NCBI RefSeq assembly: GCF_020740535.1
Contig: NZ_CP082362.1
Coordinates: forward strand, 5,268,501 to 5,332,500
Direction: 5' to 3'
Length of the DNA: 64,000 nucleotides
DNA from: Streptomyces profundus
GTDB taxonomy: Bacteria; Actinomycetota; Actinomycetes; Streptomycetales; Streptomycetaceae
Made by a program: the position numbers and the translations under genes. Of the stretch, positions 50,396 through 60,100 are shown piece by piece (within the stretch, counting starts at the first letter, position 1; each line of letters begins with the position of its first letter). The notes below the pieces were generated by a model. That model ran no database searches. It was given only the letters and a program-made list of their open reading frames with translations, and had not been told where the DNA came from.

Positions 50396-51712
50396 ATGTT
50401 GGAAGTCACCGTGATCCGTGCGGACACCGAGCGAGTACGAAGGGCCCTGGCGAAGCGAGGGGTCCGGGTCGATCTCTCGGCCTTCCTCGCCCTGGACCAG
50501 GAGCGGCGGAATACCAGGACCGAGACCGAGCGGCTGCGGGCCGACCGCAAGCGGATCTCGGCCGAGGTGGCCGGCGCCCGGCGGGCGGGCGAGGGCGCCG
50601 AGGAACTCCAGGCCAGGGCCAAGGAGTTGGCCGCACTCCTGACCGAGCGGGAGAGCCGCCTCACGGAGCTGGAGCGGGAGTGCCGGGAGTTCCTCGACCC
50701 GCTGCCCAACCTCCCCGACGAGGATGTGCCCGCCGGCGGCAAGGAGCGGAACGAGGTCCTCAGGACCGTCGGCGAACCGGCCGACCTCCCGTTCCCCGCG
50801 AAGGACCACGTGACGTTGGCGCGGTCGCTCGACCTCGTCGACTACCAGCGCGGCACCAAGCTCGGCGGCAGCGGCTTCTGGGTGTACGGCGGCGACGGGG
50901 CCCGCCTCGAATGGGCGCTGCTCAACTACTTCGTCGCCGCCCATCTGAGCGACGGCTACCGGTTCGTCCTGCCGCCGCACATCCTGACCCACGAGGCGGG
51001 CTACGCCGCCGGCCAGTTCCCCAAGTTCGCCGACGAGGTCTTCGCGGTGGAGCGGGGCGAAACGGGCCCCGAGCGGTTCCTGCTGCCCACCTCGGAGACG
51101 GCCCTGGTCAACCTCCACCGGGACGAGACCCTGCCGGAGGCCGAGCTGCCCCTGCGGTACTTCGCCTACTCGCCCTGCTACCGCAAGGAGATCGGCGGCT
51201 ACCGCTCCACCGAGCGGGGCACGCTGCGCGGGCACCAGTTCAACAAGGTCGAGATGTTCCAGTTCGCGCACCCCGAGCGGTCGGACGAGGCCCACGACGA
51301 GCTGCTGGCCAAGGCCGAACGCCTCGTCGCCGACCTGGGGTTGACCTACCGGGTCACCCGACTCGCCGCCGAGGACACCAGCGCCGCCATGGCCAGGACC
51401 CTCGACATCGAGGTCCTGCTGCCCAGCGTCGGCGGCCATGTGGAGGTCAGCTCGGTGTCCAACGCCCGTGACTACCAGGCGCGGCGCGGCAACATCCGCT
51501 ACCGGCCCCGCCACGGCAGGTCGGCGTTCGTCCACACCCTGAACGCCTCCGGCCTCGCCACCAGCCGGCTGATGCCCGCACTCCTCGAACAACACCAGCG
51601 CGAGGACGGCACCGTCGCCCTCCCCGAGGTGCTCCGCCCCTGGTTCCCCGACCTCCTCCTGACGCCGCTGACCACCGCCCGACGGCTGACGGCGGCGGAG
51701 AGGAACGCCTGA
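50396..51712 (+). CDS. serS: Seryl-tRNA synthetase, divergent T-box-controlled copy
   Basis: 438 residues. N-terminal coiled-coil tRNA-binding arm (about 30-110, ERLRADRKRISAEVAGARR and following). Class II core: motif 1 region PPHILTHEAGY, the LLPTSETALVNLH Thr-Ser-Glu loop, motif 2 YRKEIGGYRSTERGTLRGHQF, VEVSSVSNARDYQARR and motif 3 NASGLATSRLMPALLEQHQ. It differs clearly from the usual streptomycete SerRS (LPTSE in place of GTSE), indicating a second-type enzyme. It charges tRNA-Ser. The T-box leader and position next to siderophore uptake suggest a backup enzyme resistant to a SerRS inhibitor. ATG at 50396 follows GAGAGGGGA. Confidence 0.92.
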   Translation: MLEVTVIRADTERVRRALAKRGVRVDLSAFLALDQERRNTRTETERLRADRKRISAEVAGARRAGEGAEELQARAKELAALLTERESRLTELERECREFLDPLPNLPDEDVPAGGKERNEVLRTVGEPADLPFPAKDHVTLARSLDLVDYQRGTKLGGSGFWVYGGDGARLEWALLNYFVAAHLSDGYRFVLPPHILTHEAGYAAGQFPKFADEVFAVERGETGPERFLLPTSETALVNLHRDETLPEAELPLRYFAYSPCYRKEIGGYRSTERGTLRGHQFNKVEMFQFAHPERSDEAHDELLAKAERLVADLGLTYRVTRLAAEDTSAAMARTLDIEVLLPSVGGHVEVSSVSNARDYQARRGNIRYRPRHGRSAFVHTLNASGLATSRLMPALLEQHQREDGTVALPEVLRPWFPDLLLTPLTTARRLTAAERNA

Positions 51713-52027
51713 GGAAAGCGCCCGGTCGCACCATCCGCGCGACCAGGGAACGAGGCGCACCCGGCGAGGGCGGCCCGCGGTTCGCCCTCGCCGACGGCGC
51801 CCAGGAGCCGCAGGGCGACGGCGAAAGGTGCTTCACCACCGACTACCGCGCCGATGGCGACACCCTGTTGGCGTGGGGCCGCTGCCGGGGCCCGGTCGGC
51901 GATCCGCGGAACGTGCTGGAGAACATCGATCTGGAAGGCGATCTCGCCTGGCGGCACGCCGCGTTGGTGTTCCTCTGCACCACCCCCCAGGTGGCCGACG
52001 GACCCGGAGCGCCGGTCGCGCTCGCGC
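51713..52027 (+). pseudogene. Possible coding remnant without start codon
   Basis: This 315-bp gap between serS and the convergent hydrolase gene has one plus-strand frame with strong GC3 bias and protein-like composition (DGERCFTTDYRADGD, LLAWGRCRGPVGDPRNVLEN, IDLEGDLAWRHAALVFLC). There is no ATG or GTG start and no ribosome site, and the frame fades into the antisense of the next gene at about 52030. Family not recognised. It may be the tail of a disrupted gene. Confidence 0.3.
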
Positions 52028-53092
52028 TCAGCCCACGGCCCCCGTCGGGGGCGGCAGGCGCAGTTCGCGGCCCTCCAGCGGGGAGAAGAACCGCGCCACA
52101 TCGGCGGGGGTGACCTCCGCCAGCGTCGGCGGGCGCCAACTCGGGCGCCGGTCCTTGTCGATGACCTGGGCGCGGATGCCCTCGACCAGATCGGCCGTCT
52201 CCAGGGCGTGGCAGGACGTCCGGTACTCCTGGGCGAGGACGGCCTCCAGGGTGCCGAGCCCACGGGCGCGGCGCAGCGCGGCGAGGGTGACCTTGAGCGC
52301 GGTCGGCGAACGGGTGCCCAGCGCCTCGGCGGCCCGCCGGGGGCCCTCGCCCGGCGCCGCGCGCAGCCGTTCGACGATCTCCTCGACCGAGTCGGCGGCA
52401 TAGCCGGCGTCGATCCAGTCGCGCGAGGCGGTCAGCGTGCCGGCCGGTGCCCGCGCCGCGTGGCGGGCGACGGCGTCCTCGGCCGGCAGCCGCGCGAGGT
52501 CCCGCAGCAGTTCGGGCAGCGCGGCCGAGGGGACGAAGTGGTCGGCGAACCCGCAGGCCAGCGCGTCCGAGGCGGTCATCGACTCGCCGGTGAGCCCCAG
52601 ATGGGTGCCCAACTCGCCCGGGGCGCGCGCCAACAGCTGGGTGCCGCCGACATCGGGGACGAACCCGATGCCGGTCTCCGGCATCGCCACCCGGGAGCGC
52701 TCCGTGACGATCCGGACGCTCCCATGCGCGGAGACGCCGACGCCGCCGCCCATGACGATGCCGTCCATCAGCGCCACATACGGCTTGGGGAACCGGGCGA
52801 CGCGGGCGTTCAGCCGGTACTCGTCGTACCAGAAGTCGCGGGCCGCGCCGGTGCCGGCGCGGGCGTCGTCGTGGATGGCGCGGATGTCGCCGCCCGCGCA
52901 GAGCCCCCGTTCGCCGGCGCCCTCGACGACCACGGTCCGCACGGCCGGATCGCGCTCCCAGTCGCGGAGCGCGGCGTCGACGGCGCGCACCATGGCGTGC
53001 GAGAGCGCGTTGATCGCGCGCGGCCGGTTGAGCGTGATCACACCCGCCCGGCCGTCCACCCGGAGCAGGACCTCGGGCCCGGTGTCGCTCAT
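52028..53092 (-). CDS. Enoyl-CoA hydratase family, 3-hydroxyisobutyryl-CoA hydrolase-like
   Basis: 354 residues, the length of HIBCH rather than simple crotonases (about 260). Crotonase motifs: VITLNRPRAINALSHAM, GLCAGGDIRAIHDDA, PYVALMDGIVMGGGVGVSAHG and MPETGIGFVPDVGGT, then the HIBCH-specific C-terminal half with SPTALKVTLAALRRARGL and LVEGIRAQVIDKDRRPSW. It hydrolyses 3-hydroxyisobutyryl-CoA in valine breakdown, or a similar short acyl-CoA. It stands alone, diverging from the histidine kinase gene over 184 bp. Confidence 0.9.
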   Translation of the reverse strand: MSDTGPEVLLRVDGRAGVITLNRPRAINALSHAMVRAVDAALRDWERDPAVRTVVVEGAGERGLCAGGDIRAIHDDARAGTGAARDFWYDEYRLNARVARFPKPYVALMDGIVMGGGVGVSAHGSVRIVTERSRVAMPETGIGFVPDVGGTQLLARAPGELGTHLGLTGESMTASDALACGFADHFVPSAALPELLRDLARLPAEDAVARHAARAPAGTLTASRDWIDAGYAADSVEEIVERLRAAPGEGPRRAAEALGTRSPTALKVTLAALRRARGLGTLEAVLAQEYRTSCHALETADLVEGIRAQVIDKDRRPSWRPPTLAEVTPADVARFFSPLEGRELRLPPPTGAVG

Positions 53093-53276
53093 CGGATCGT
53101 TCCCCTCGGCGCCTCGGCCACGGTGCTTCGCATGATCTGGTCGGTTCCTTCCCCGGTGCGGTGCCCCCTCCGGCGGATCCTCTCGCGCTCCCGGCCGCGA
53201 GGCCAGCCGGCGTGGCCCGCCGACCAGGGAGGCCGGTAGGCTCGCGGACCGGCCCGCTGGGAGGGAACGAGGCACC

Positions 53277-54974
53277 ATGGTGGCGGACGGCGACGAACAG
53301 CGGTTGCCAGGACTGCGCTTGGACGCGCTGCTTGAGGAACTCCAGATGCGCATCGACGCGATGCGCGGCACCAGGGACCGGGTGCACGGCCTGCTGGAGG
53401 CGGTCCTCGCGGTCGGCCGGGAGCTGGATCTGCCACAGGTCCTGCGGCGCGTCGTCGAGGCGGCGACGGTGCTGGTCGACGCCGAGTACGGGGCGCTGGG
53501 CGTGATCGGCGAGGACGAGCGCCTGAGCGAGTTCCTCACCGTCGGGGTCGACGGCGAACGGGCCGCCGCCATCGGCCCGTTGCCGTCCGGGCACGGCATC
53601 CTGGGCGAGCTCATCCGGCATCCGGCGCCGTTGCGGCTCTCCGACCTCGCCGCCCACCCGGCCTCCCACGGCTTCCCGCCGAACCACCCCAGGATGCGGT
53701 CCTTCCTCGGCGTCCCGATCCGGGTGCGCGAGGAGGTGTTCGGCAACCTCTACCTGACCGAGAAGCGCGGCGGGCAGGACTTCGACGCCGAGGACGAGTC
53801 GGTGCTGGCGACCCTGGCGGTCGCCGCCGGGGTGGCGATCGAGAACGCGCGGCTCTACGAGGAGTCGCGCAACCGCCAGCGCTGGTTGGAGGCCAACGCC
53901 GAGGTCGTGCGGAGCCTGCTCTCCGGCGCCGAGGAACACGAGGTCCTGGAACTGCTGGTGCGCCACGCCCGGCGGATACTCGACGCCGACCTCGGGGCGC
54001 TCTGCGCGCCGGGCGCCGAAGGCGAGGGCACCGCCGTCAGCGTCGCCGACGGACCCGGCGCCGAGGCGGTGCGCGCGAGGACGCCGCCCGAGCTGGCCGC
54101 CGTGGTCCGGCGGGCCATGGCCGAGGGCGGTCCGGTCACCAGCGCGGACATCGGCGCGGGCGGGGAGGGGCCGTCCGCCGGGCTCGGCCCGGCGCTCGCC
54201 GTCCCGATGCGCGCCGGTGAACACGCCTGGGGCGCGCTGCTGTTGGCGCGCGACCGGCGGCGCCCCGCGTTCGGTGAGGACGCCCCCGAGCCGCTGCTGG
54301 CCTTCGCCGGACAGGCCGCGCTCGCCATGGAGCTGGCCGAACGCCGCCGCGCCGCCGAACAGATGGCGATCCTGGAGGACCGCGACCGGATCGCCCGCGA
54401 CCTCCACGACCTCGCCATCCAGCGGCTCTTCGCGACCGGGATGACCCTCCAGAGCGCGGTGCGGTTCGTCGAGCACCCGCAGGCGTCCGAGCGGCTGATG
54501 CGGGCCGTCGACGATCTGGACGAGACCATCAGGATCATCCGCTCCACCATCTTCGGTCTGCGCACCCACGAAACCGGTCCCGGCGCCAGGGGGTTGCGCG
54601 CGCGGCTGGTGCGGACGGTGGAGGAGACGGTGCCCTCGCTGGGCTTCCGGCCCGCGCTGCGGATGGAGGGGCTGATCGACACCGATGTCCCGCCCGAGGT
54701 GGCCGAGCACGCCGTGCCGGTGCTGCGCGAGGCGCTCTCCAACGTCGCGCGGCACGCGGGCGCCGGCGCCGGCGAGGTGGCGGTGGTCGTCAAGGACCGC
54801 GCCCTGACGCTGACGGTGCGGGACAACGGCGTGGGGCCGCGCGAGTCCGGACACCTCGGCGGACTGCGCAACCTCGCCGAGCGGGCCGAACGGCTCGGCG
54901 GCGCGATGACCGTGGGCCGCGCTGACGGCGGCGGCACCCGCCTGGAGTGGCGGGTGCCGCTGCCGGTCGGCTGA
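53277..54974 (+). CDS. GAF-GAF sensor histidine kinase (DevS/DosS-like)
   Basis: 565 residues, soluble. Two GAF domains (about 55-200 and 220-355): the first has ATVLVDAEYGALGVIGEDE, SGHGILGELIRHPAPLRLSDL and HPRMRSFLGVPIRVREEVFGNLYL. HisKA_3 phospho-acceptor His377 lies in DRIARDLHDLAIQRLFATGM; HATPase_c has LREALSNVARHAGAG and DNGVGP. This layout is that of DevS/DosS gas and redox sensors. Whether the first GAF binds haem cannot be told here. Its response regulator is encoded just downstream on the opposite strand. GAGG precedes the ATG. Confidence 0.92.
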   Translation: MVADGDEQRLPGLRLDALLEELQMRIDAMRGTRDRVHGLLEAVLAVGRELDLPQVLRRVVEAATVLVDAEYGALGVIGEDERLSEFLTVGVDGERAAAIGPLPSGHGILGELIRHPAPLRLSDLAAHPASHGFPPNHPRMRSFLGVPIRVREEVFGNLYLTEKRGGQDFDAEDESVLATLAVAAGVAIENARLYEESRNRQRWLEANAEVVRSLLSGAEEHEVLELLVRHARRILDADLGALCAPGAEGEGTAVSVADGPGAEAVRARTPPELAAVVRRAMAEGGPVTSADIGAGGEGPSAGLGPALAVPMRAGEHAWGALLLARDRRRPAFGEDAPEPLLAFAGQAALAMELAERRRAAEQMAILEDRDRIARDLHDLAIQRLFATGMTLQSAVRFVEHPQASERLMRAVDDLDETIRIIRSTIFGLRTHETGPGARGLRARLVRTVEETVPSLGFRPALRMEGLIDTDVPPEVAEHAVPVLREALSNVARHAGAGAGEVAVVVKDRALTLTVRDNGVGPRESGHLGGLRNLAERAERLGGAMTVGRADGGGTRLEWRVPLPVG

Positions 54975-55033
54975 CCCGTGGCGACGCCAGGGGGCGACGG
55001 GGGGGCCCGACGTGCCCAACGCTCCCGTCGCTG

Positions 55034-55071
55034 GCCCGCCCCGTGGGTGCGCGCGCACCCACGGGGCGGGC
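55034..55071. terminator. 38-bp perfect palindrome between kinase and regulator genes
   Basis: Uninterrupted palindrome with 19-bp arms centred on GCGCGC, between two convergent genes. A bidirectional terminator is the simplest reading. Confidence 0.8.
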
Positions 55072-55082
55072 GGGAGGCCGGC

Positions 55083-55778
55083 TCAGGGGCGGGGGGAGCC
55101 CTGGCCCGAGCCGGCCTCCTTGGCGAGGAGAGCCGCCTGCACTCGGCGCTCCACACCAAGCTTTCCGAGGAGCCGGGAGATGTGGTTCTTGACCGTCTTC
55201 TCCGACAGATGGAGCCGGGCGCCGATCTGACGATTCGTCAGCCCCTCGCCGACCAGCGCCAGCACCTCCCGCTCCCGCGCGGTGAGCCTGGCCACCGCCT
55301 GCTCGCTCGGCGTCTCGCCGGGGGCCTCCGTCCGCAGGGTGCTCATCAGCCGGGCGGTGGTGGCCGGGTCCAGCATGGACTGCCCCGAGGCCACCGTCCG
55401 CACCGCCGTGATCAGGTCCGAGCCCCTGATCTGCTTGAGCACATAGCCGGCCGCGCCCGCCATGATGGCGTCCAGCAGCGCGTCGTCGTCATCGAACGAC
55501 GTCAGCATCAGACAGGCCAACCCCGGTATCAGCGAACGGAGTTCACGGCAGACGGAGATGCCGTCGCCGTCGTTCAGCCGGACGTCGAGGATGGCCACGT
55601 CGGGCCGGAGCGCCGGCCCCCGCACGATCGCCTCGCCGGCGCTGGCGGCCTCGCCGACGACCAGCAGATCCGGCTCGGCGTCCAGCAGATCGTGCACCCC
55701 GCGCCGCACCACCTCGTGGTCGTCCAGCAGGAAGACCCTGATCGGCTCCGCCCCCGCGCCGTCCCGTTCCGCACCCAT
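55083..55778 (-). CDS. NarL/DevR-type response regulator
   Basis: 231 residues. Receiver domain with acidic pocket FLLDDHEVVRRGV, phosphorylatable Asp65 in VAILDVRLNDGDG, Thr in LMLTSFDDDDALL and Lys in GYVLKQIRG. C-terminal LuxR-type helix-turn-helix: LTAREREVLALVGEGLTNRQ (with IGARLHLSEKTVKNHISRLL). Sequence and pairing with a two-GAF kinase match the DevR/DosR/OsdR group. ATG at 55776-55778 is the best start. It diverges from the DoxX-like gene with a DevR-type palindrome between them. Confidence 0.92.
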   Translation of the reverse strand: MGAERDGAGAEPIRVFLLDDHEVVRRGVHDLLDAEPDLLVVGEAASAGEAIVRGPALRPDVAILDVRLNDGDGISVCRELRSLIPGLACLMLTSFDDDDALLDAIMAGAAGYVLKQIRGSDLITAVRTVASGQSMLDPATTARLMSTLRTEAPGETPSEQAVARLTAREREVLALVGEGLTNRQIGARLHLSEKTVKNHISRLLGKLGVERRVQAALLAKEAGSGQGSPRP

Positions 55779-55858
55779 GCCCCGCGCTCCCTGTCCTGGG
55801 CGGCGCCCCCGGACGGCGCCGCGTCTTAAGGGTGCACCGGCCTGGGCCCCTTCCACAT

Positions 55859-55872
55859 GGGCCGAACGGCCC
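55859..55872. promoter_or_regulatory. Candidate DevR/OsdR box
   Basis: GGGCCGAACGGCCC fits the general GGGnC-N4-GnCCC pattern of DevR/OsdR binding sites. It lies between the response regulator and the DoxX-like gene and may control either or both. Confidence 0.5.
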
Positions 55873-56020
55873 CCGTCGCACGGTCCCGCGGACGGCCCGT
55901 CCGGCCCGGGCGGCGTGCCCCGCGCGGCCCATGCGGGGGCGCGGCCCGACGACCAGAGTGGAGATCGCCAGAAGGTGCCCACGGCACCCGCGGCGTCGAC
56001 TCCCAGAAGGGAAAGGGACC

Positions 56021-56626
56021 ATGACTCTCCATGACACCCCGCGTGCGTCCGGCGGAGCCTCCCGACCGCTGGCCGCCGGGCGGGGCGCCACCGCGCCGGC
56101 CGGCGCCGACCGCTCCGCCGCCCGCTTCCTCGCCCTGCTGCGGATCGCCATCGGCTTCGTCTTCCTCTGGGCCTTCGCCGACAAGGCGTTCGGCCTCGGC
56201 TACGCCACCGGGGCGGGCAACGCCTGGACCGACGGCGGCTCGCCCACCCGGGGCTTCCTCAGCGGCGTGTCGGTCGGCCCGCTGGAGTCCACGTTCCAGG
56301 ACATGGCGGGCGCGGTCTGGGCCGACTGGCTGTTCATGCTGGGCCTGTTGGGCGTCGGCGTGGCGGTCTGCTCGGGGGTGGGGCTGCGGATCTCGGCGGT
56401 CGCGGGATCGGTGCTGATGCTGCTGATGTGGGCCGCGGAATGGCCGCCGGCGCGGCATCTCTCGGACGGTTCGCCCAGCATGTCGAGCAACCCGTTCATG
56501 GACTCCCATCTCGTCTACGCCCTGGTGCTGATCGCCCTGGCGCTCCTCAGGGCCGGCGACACCTGGGGCCTGGGCCGGGCCTGGTCCCGCCTTCCGGCGG
56601 TGCGCGCCGTGCCGTGGCTGCGCTGA
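56021..56626 (+). CDS. DoxX/DoxD-like integral membrane protein
   Basis: 201 residues. A polar N-terminal 35 residues is followed by four hydrophobic segments: FLALLRIAIGFVFLWAFADK, the WLFMLGLLGVGVAVCSGVGL helix, VAGSVLMLLMWAAEW and SHLVYALVLIALALLRAGD. The LRIAIGFVFLWAFADK start and the PFMDSHLVYA segment are typical of DoxX-like proteins, linked to the respiratory chain and thiol/oxidative stress. It adjoins a DevR-type regulator, and the upstream palindrome suggests oxygen- or redox-linked expression. GGGAAAGGGA precedes the ATG. Confidence 0.85.
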   Translation: MTLHDTPRASGGASRPLAAGRGATAPAGADRSAARFLALLRIAIGFVFLWAFADKAFGLGYATGAGNAWTDGGSPTRGFLSGVSVGPLESTFQDMAGAVWADWLFMLGLLGVGVAVCSGVGLRISAVAGSVLMLLMWAAEWPPARHLSDGSPSMSSNPFMDSHLVYALVLIALALLRAGDTWGLGRAWSRLPAVRAVPWLR

Positions 56627-56643
56627 CCCGCCCCCCGAACGGC

Positions 56644-56678
56644 CCGGCGCCCCGACCGTGCGACGGTCGGGGCGCCGG
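56644..56678 (+). terminator. Strong terminator hairpin after the DoxX-like gene
   Basis: Perfect 16-bp stem CCGGCGCCCCGACCGT / ACGGTCGGGGCGCCGG with a GCG loop, 18 nt past the stop codon. Confidence 0.75.
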
Positions 56679-56750
56679 TTCCCCCGGTATCGCGGCGCCC
56701 CTCTCGACAAGTGCCGCCCCCGGCGGGGCGGTCGGGGGGAGAATGGAGCC

Positions 56751-57101
56751 ATGCACGGGTGGGTGAAGGTCGTCGTGGTGGCGGGGTCGGCCGCGTTGCT
56801 GGCCGCGATGGCGGGGACCTGGATCCTCGTCGATCTGGAGCGGGCCGGCTGGGTGGCGAGCGTGGTGGGCGGGGTCGTGGGCGTCGCCGGGCTGCTGGCC
56901 GGCCTGCTGGGCCCGTCGGGCGGCGGCCCGGTCGCCGAGGCGTCCCGCACGGGCGACGCCACCGCGCGCGGCGGTGGTTCGGCGAACACCGGGCTGCGGG
57001 CCACGGGCGGCCGGTCGGCGCGCGGTCAGGTGCGGGACAGCGGCGACGCCGTGGCCGAGGGCCCCGGGAGCGGCGCCAACAGCGGCGTCGAGCTGACCTA
57101 G
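56751..57101 (+). CDS. Small two-helix membrane protein coupled to the NACHT gene
   Basis: 116 residues. Two predicted membrane segments (VKVVVVAGSAALLAAMAGTW and VASVVGGVVGVAGLLAGLLG) are followed by a Gly/Ser/Ala-rich soluble tail with repeated TGDATARGGGSANTGL-like elements. ATG at 56751 is preceded by GGGGGAGAATGG. Only 12 bp separate it from the NACHT NTPase gene, so the two are probably cotranscribed. Family not recognised. A membrane-anchored partner or effector of the NACHT protein is a reasonable guess. Confidence 0.72.
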   Translation: MHGWVKVVVVAGSAALLAAMAGTWILVDLERAGWVASVVGGVVGVAGLLAGLLGPSGGGPVAEASRTGDATARGGGSANTGLRATGGRSARGQVRDSGDAVAEGPGSGANSGVELT

Positions 57102-57113
57102 CGGGCCCGGCGG

Positions 57114-60100
57114 ATGAGGAGAAGGGGCGGCGCCGCCTCGGGGACGGGAGCGGCCAGCGCCGACGGCGGCGGCGTCGCCAACTCGGGGGTGCTGCACATC
57201 GAGACGCTGGTGGTGCACCTCGCCGAGCAGCCGGGGGCGGTGGCGCCGGCCGAGTCGCGCGACGCCCTGGCCGCCTACGCCCTGCGGGTGCGGGAGGCAT
57301 ACGGGCGGCTGGACCTTGAGGTGCTGACGCCGCTGTCGGACCAGGGTGAGCAGCAGCCGATCGAGCTGCGGGAGGTGTTCGTCCCGCCGGGCGCGCGCGA
57401 GGGCGTGCCGCCGGTGGCCCTGCCGCGTGAGCTGGTGCGGCGGCTGACCGAACGCGGCGAGTGCGGCGAGGCGGCGGGCGCCCAGGGGGCGGACGAGGAA
57501 CGGGCGGAGCGCCCGGTGGAGCCGGTGCTCGATGTGCTGGCGGACGCGGGGCGGGAGCGGCTGGTGCTGCTGGGCGACCCGGGCGCGGGCAAGTCGACGC
57601 TGGGCCGGTATCTGACCCTGTGGCTGACCCAGGGCGCGAGCGACGAGGTGCCGGCGGCGCTGCGGGAGCGGCTGCCGCTCCTGGTCGAGCTGCGGCGCTG
57701 CGCCGAACCCCGCTGGCGGGACGCCACGTTCGAGGAGTTCCTGGATCACCTGCACGGCACCGAGGGGCTTTCGGTGCCGCCTCGGGTGCTCAGGGCCTCG
57801 CTCTCCGGCGGCCGGGCGGTGGTGGTCTTCGACGGTCTCGACGAGCTGTTCGACCCGGAGCTGCGGCAGCGGACGGCGCACCGGATCGCCGCCTTCGCGT
57901 CCCGCCATCCGGGGGTGCGGACGGTGGTGACCTCGCGGATCGTCGGCTATCGGCCCGGGGTGTTCGCGGCGGCCGGCTTCACCCACCACACGCTCCAGGA
58001 CCTCACCGAGGAGCAGATCGCGGCGTTCGCCCGCCGCTGGTACGCCACGGCCTGCCCGGGGGACCGCGAGCTGGCCGGCATCCTGGTGCGGCGGGTCACC
58101 GACGCGGTGGCGCACTCCCGGGCGGTGCGCGAACTGGCCGGCAACCCCCTGCTGTTGACGGTCCTGGCGATCGTCGGCCGCCGAGGGACCCTGCCGCGCG
58201 ACCGGCAGGGCGTCTACGAGCACGCGGTGACGGTGCTGTTGGCGCACTGGGACCGGGACACCAAGCATCTGGCGCCCGCCGGGCGGCCCGAGATCCGCGA
58301 GGTCCTCGAACTCCTCGAAGCGCGGGACCTGGGGGATCTGCTGCGGCAGCTGGCCCGCCGGATGCAGGACGGCGCGGGCGGCATCGCGGGCAACCACCTG
58401 CACGCCGACGAACTGCGGTCCGTCATCCGCGACTTCCTCGCCGAGTACGAGCTGCCGCCGGTCCGCGCCGAGGCGGCGGCCCGCGCCATGGTGGACCAGC
58501 TGCGGAGCCGGAACTTCATCCTCAGCCACTACGGCGGCGACATCTACGGCTTCGTGCACCGCACGTTCCTTGAGTATCTGGCGGCCTCCGACCTCGCGCA
58601 CCGCTACCAGGAGGGCCGGGAGTGGAGCCGGGCGGAGCTGATCACCGAGGTCCTCGGGCCCCGGGTCACCGAACCCGCCTGGCGCGAGGTGCTGCTGCTG
58701 GTCGCCGGCCAGCTCGGCCCGGCGGACGCCGCCGCGTTCGTCGACCATCTGCTGGCGACCTTCCGCTCCTCCGAGGACGAGGAGCAACTCGCCTTCGCCG
58801 TCCGGACGTTGGCCGAGATCCGCCGGATCGGCACGCCGGCGCTCGTCCGGCGCAGCGAGGCCGTGATCGACACGCTCACCGGCTGGCTCACCCATCGCCC
58901 CTGGGCCGCCACCCTGCTGGTCACGGCCCAGCCGGCCGTGGCCACCTTCGGCGACTACTGGGCCGGCCGCCCGAGGTTCCTGCGCTGGTTCCATCTGCAC
59001 GGGCAGTTCCTCGACGGGGGCGGGCTCTTCGGGTCCACGCCGGGTTCCTTCGCCACCGCCTTCTACCGCGCCCCCGGCACCCCCGCCGTCCTGGCGGTGC
59101 ACGCCCCGGGGCCCGACGTCCGGGCGGCGGCGCTGCGGGCGTCCGGACGACAGCGCGCCGAGCCGGACGACGCGCTCCGTGAGCTGATCCTCGACCGGGT
59201 GGCCAACGACCCGCACCCCGGCCCGCGCCGGACCGCGTTGGCGATGCTCGTCGAGGCATGGCCCGACGAGGCGCGCACCCCGCTGGCCGAGCATGTCGTC
59301 GACGATCCCGACCCGGGCGTGCGGCGCTCCGCGCTGCGCGCGCTCACCGAGCGCTGGCCGGCCGGGACACGGGCGCTGCTGGCTCGACGGGCCGCCGAAG
59401 ACCCCCACCCCCTGGTGCGCCGGAGCGCGTTGACGCTGCTGGACGAGTGGGCGACGGATCTCGACCGCCGGACGGTCGAGGACCGCCTCGCCCTGGAACC
59501 CGACCCGGGTGCACGCCGGGTGCTGCTGGGCATCATGGCCCGGCGGTGGCCGGACGAGACGCGTGGGGTGCTCGCCGAGCACGCGGTCCACGACCCCGAT
59601 CCCGGCCTGCGCCGGGGCACGCTGCGGACGCTGGCCGAACGCTGGCCGGGGGAGACGCGGGAGATCCTGCTCGGCCGCGCCGTCGACGATCCCGATCCCG
59701 GCGCGCGCCGGACCGCGTTGACGCTGCTCGCGGAGGGGTGGCCGACCGAGACGCGGGGCCTGCTGGCGGAGCGGGTCGTGGCCGACCCCCACCCGATGCC
59801 ACGGCAGACCGCGCTTCAGCTGCTGGTGTGGCGGTGGTCGGACGAGGTGCGCGACGTGCTGGCGGACCGGGCGCTCCACGACCCCGATCCCCAGGTGCGC
59901 GGGTCCGCGCTGGCCCTGCTGGCGGCGCGCTGGTCGACGGAGGTGCGGCGGCTGGTGGCCGGGCGCCTCGTCGACGATCCGGGCCCCCTGGTGCGGGGGG
60001 TCGCGCTCCAACTGCTGGCGACCCACGGCTCGGCGGAGATCCGGGAGACGCTGCGGGACCGGGCGCTGCGCGACGACGACCCGCCGCTTCGCGCGGCGGC

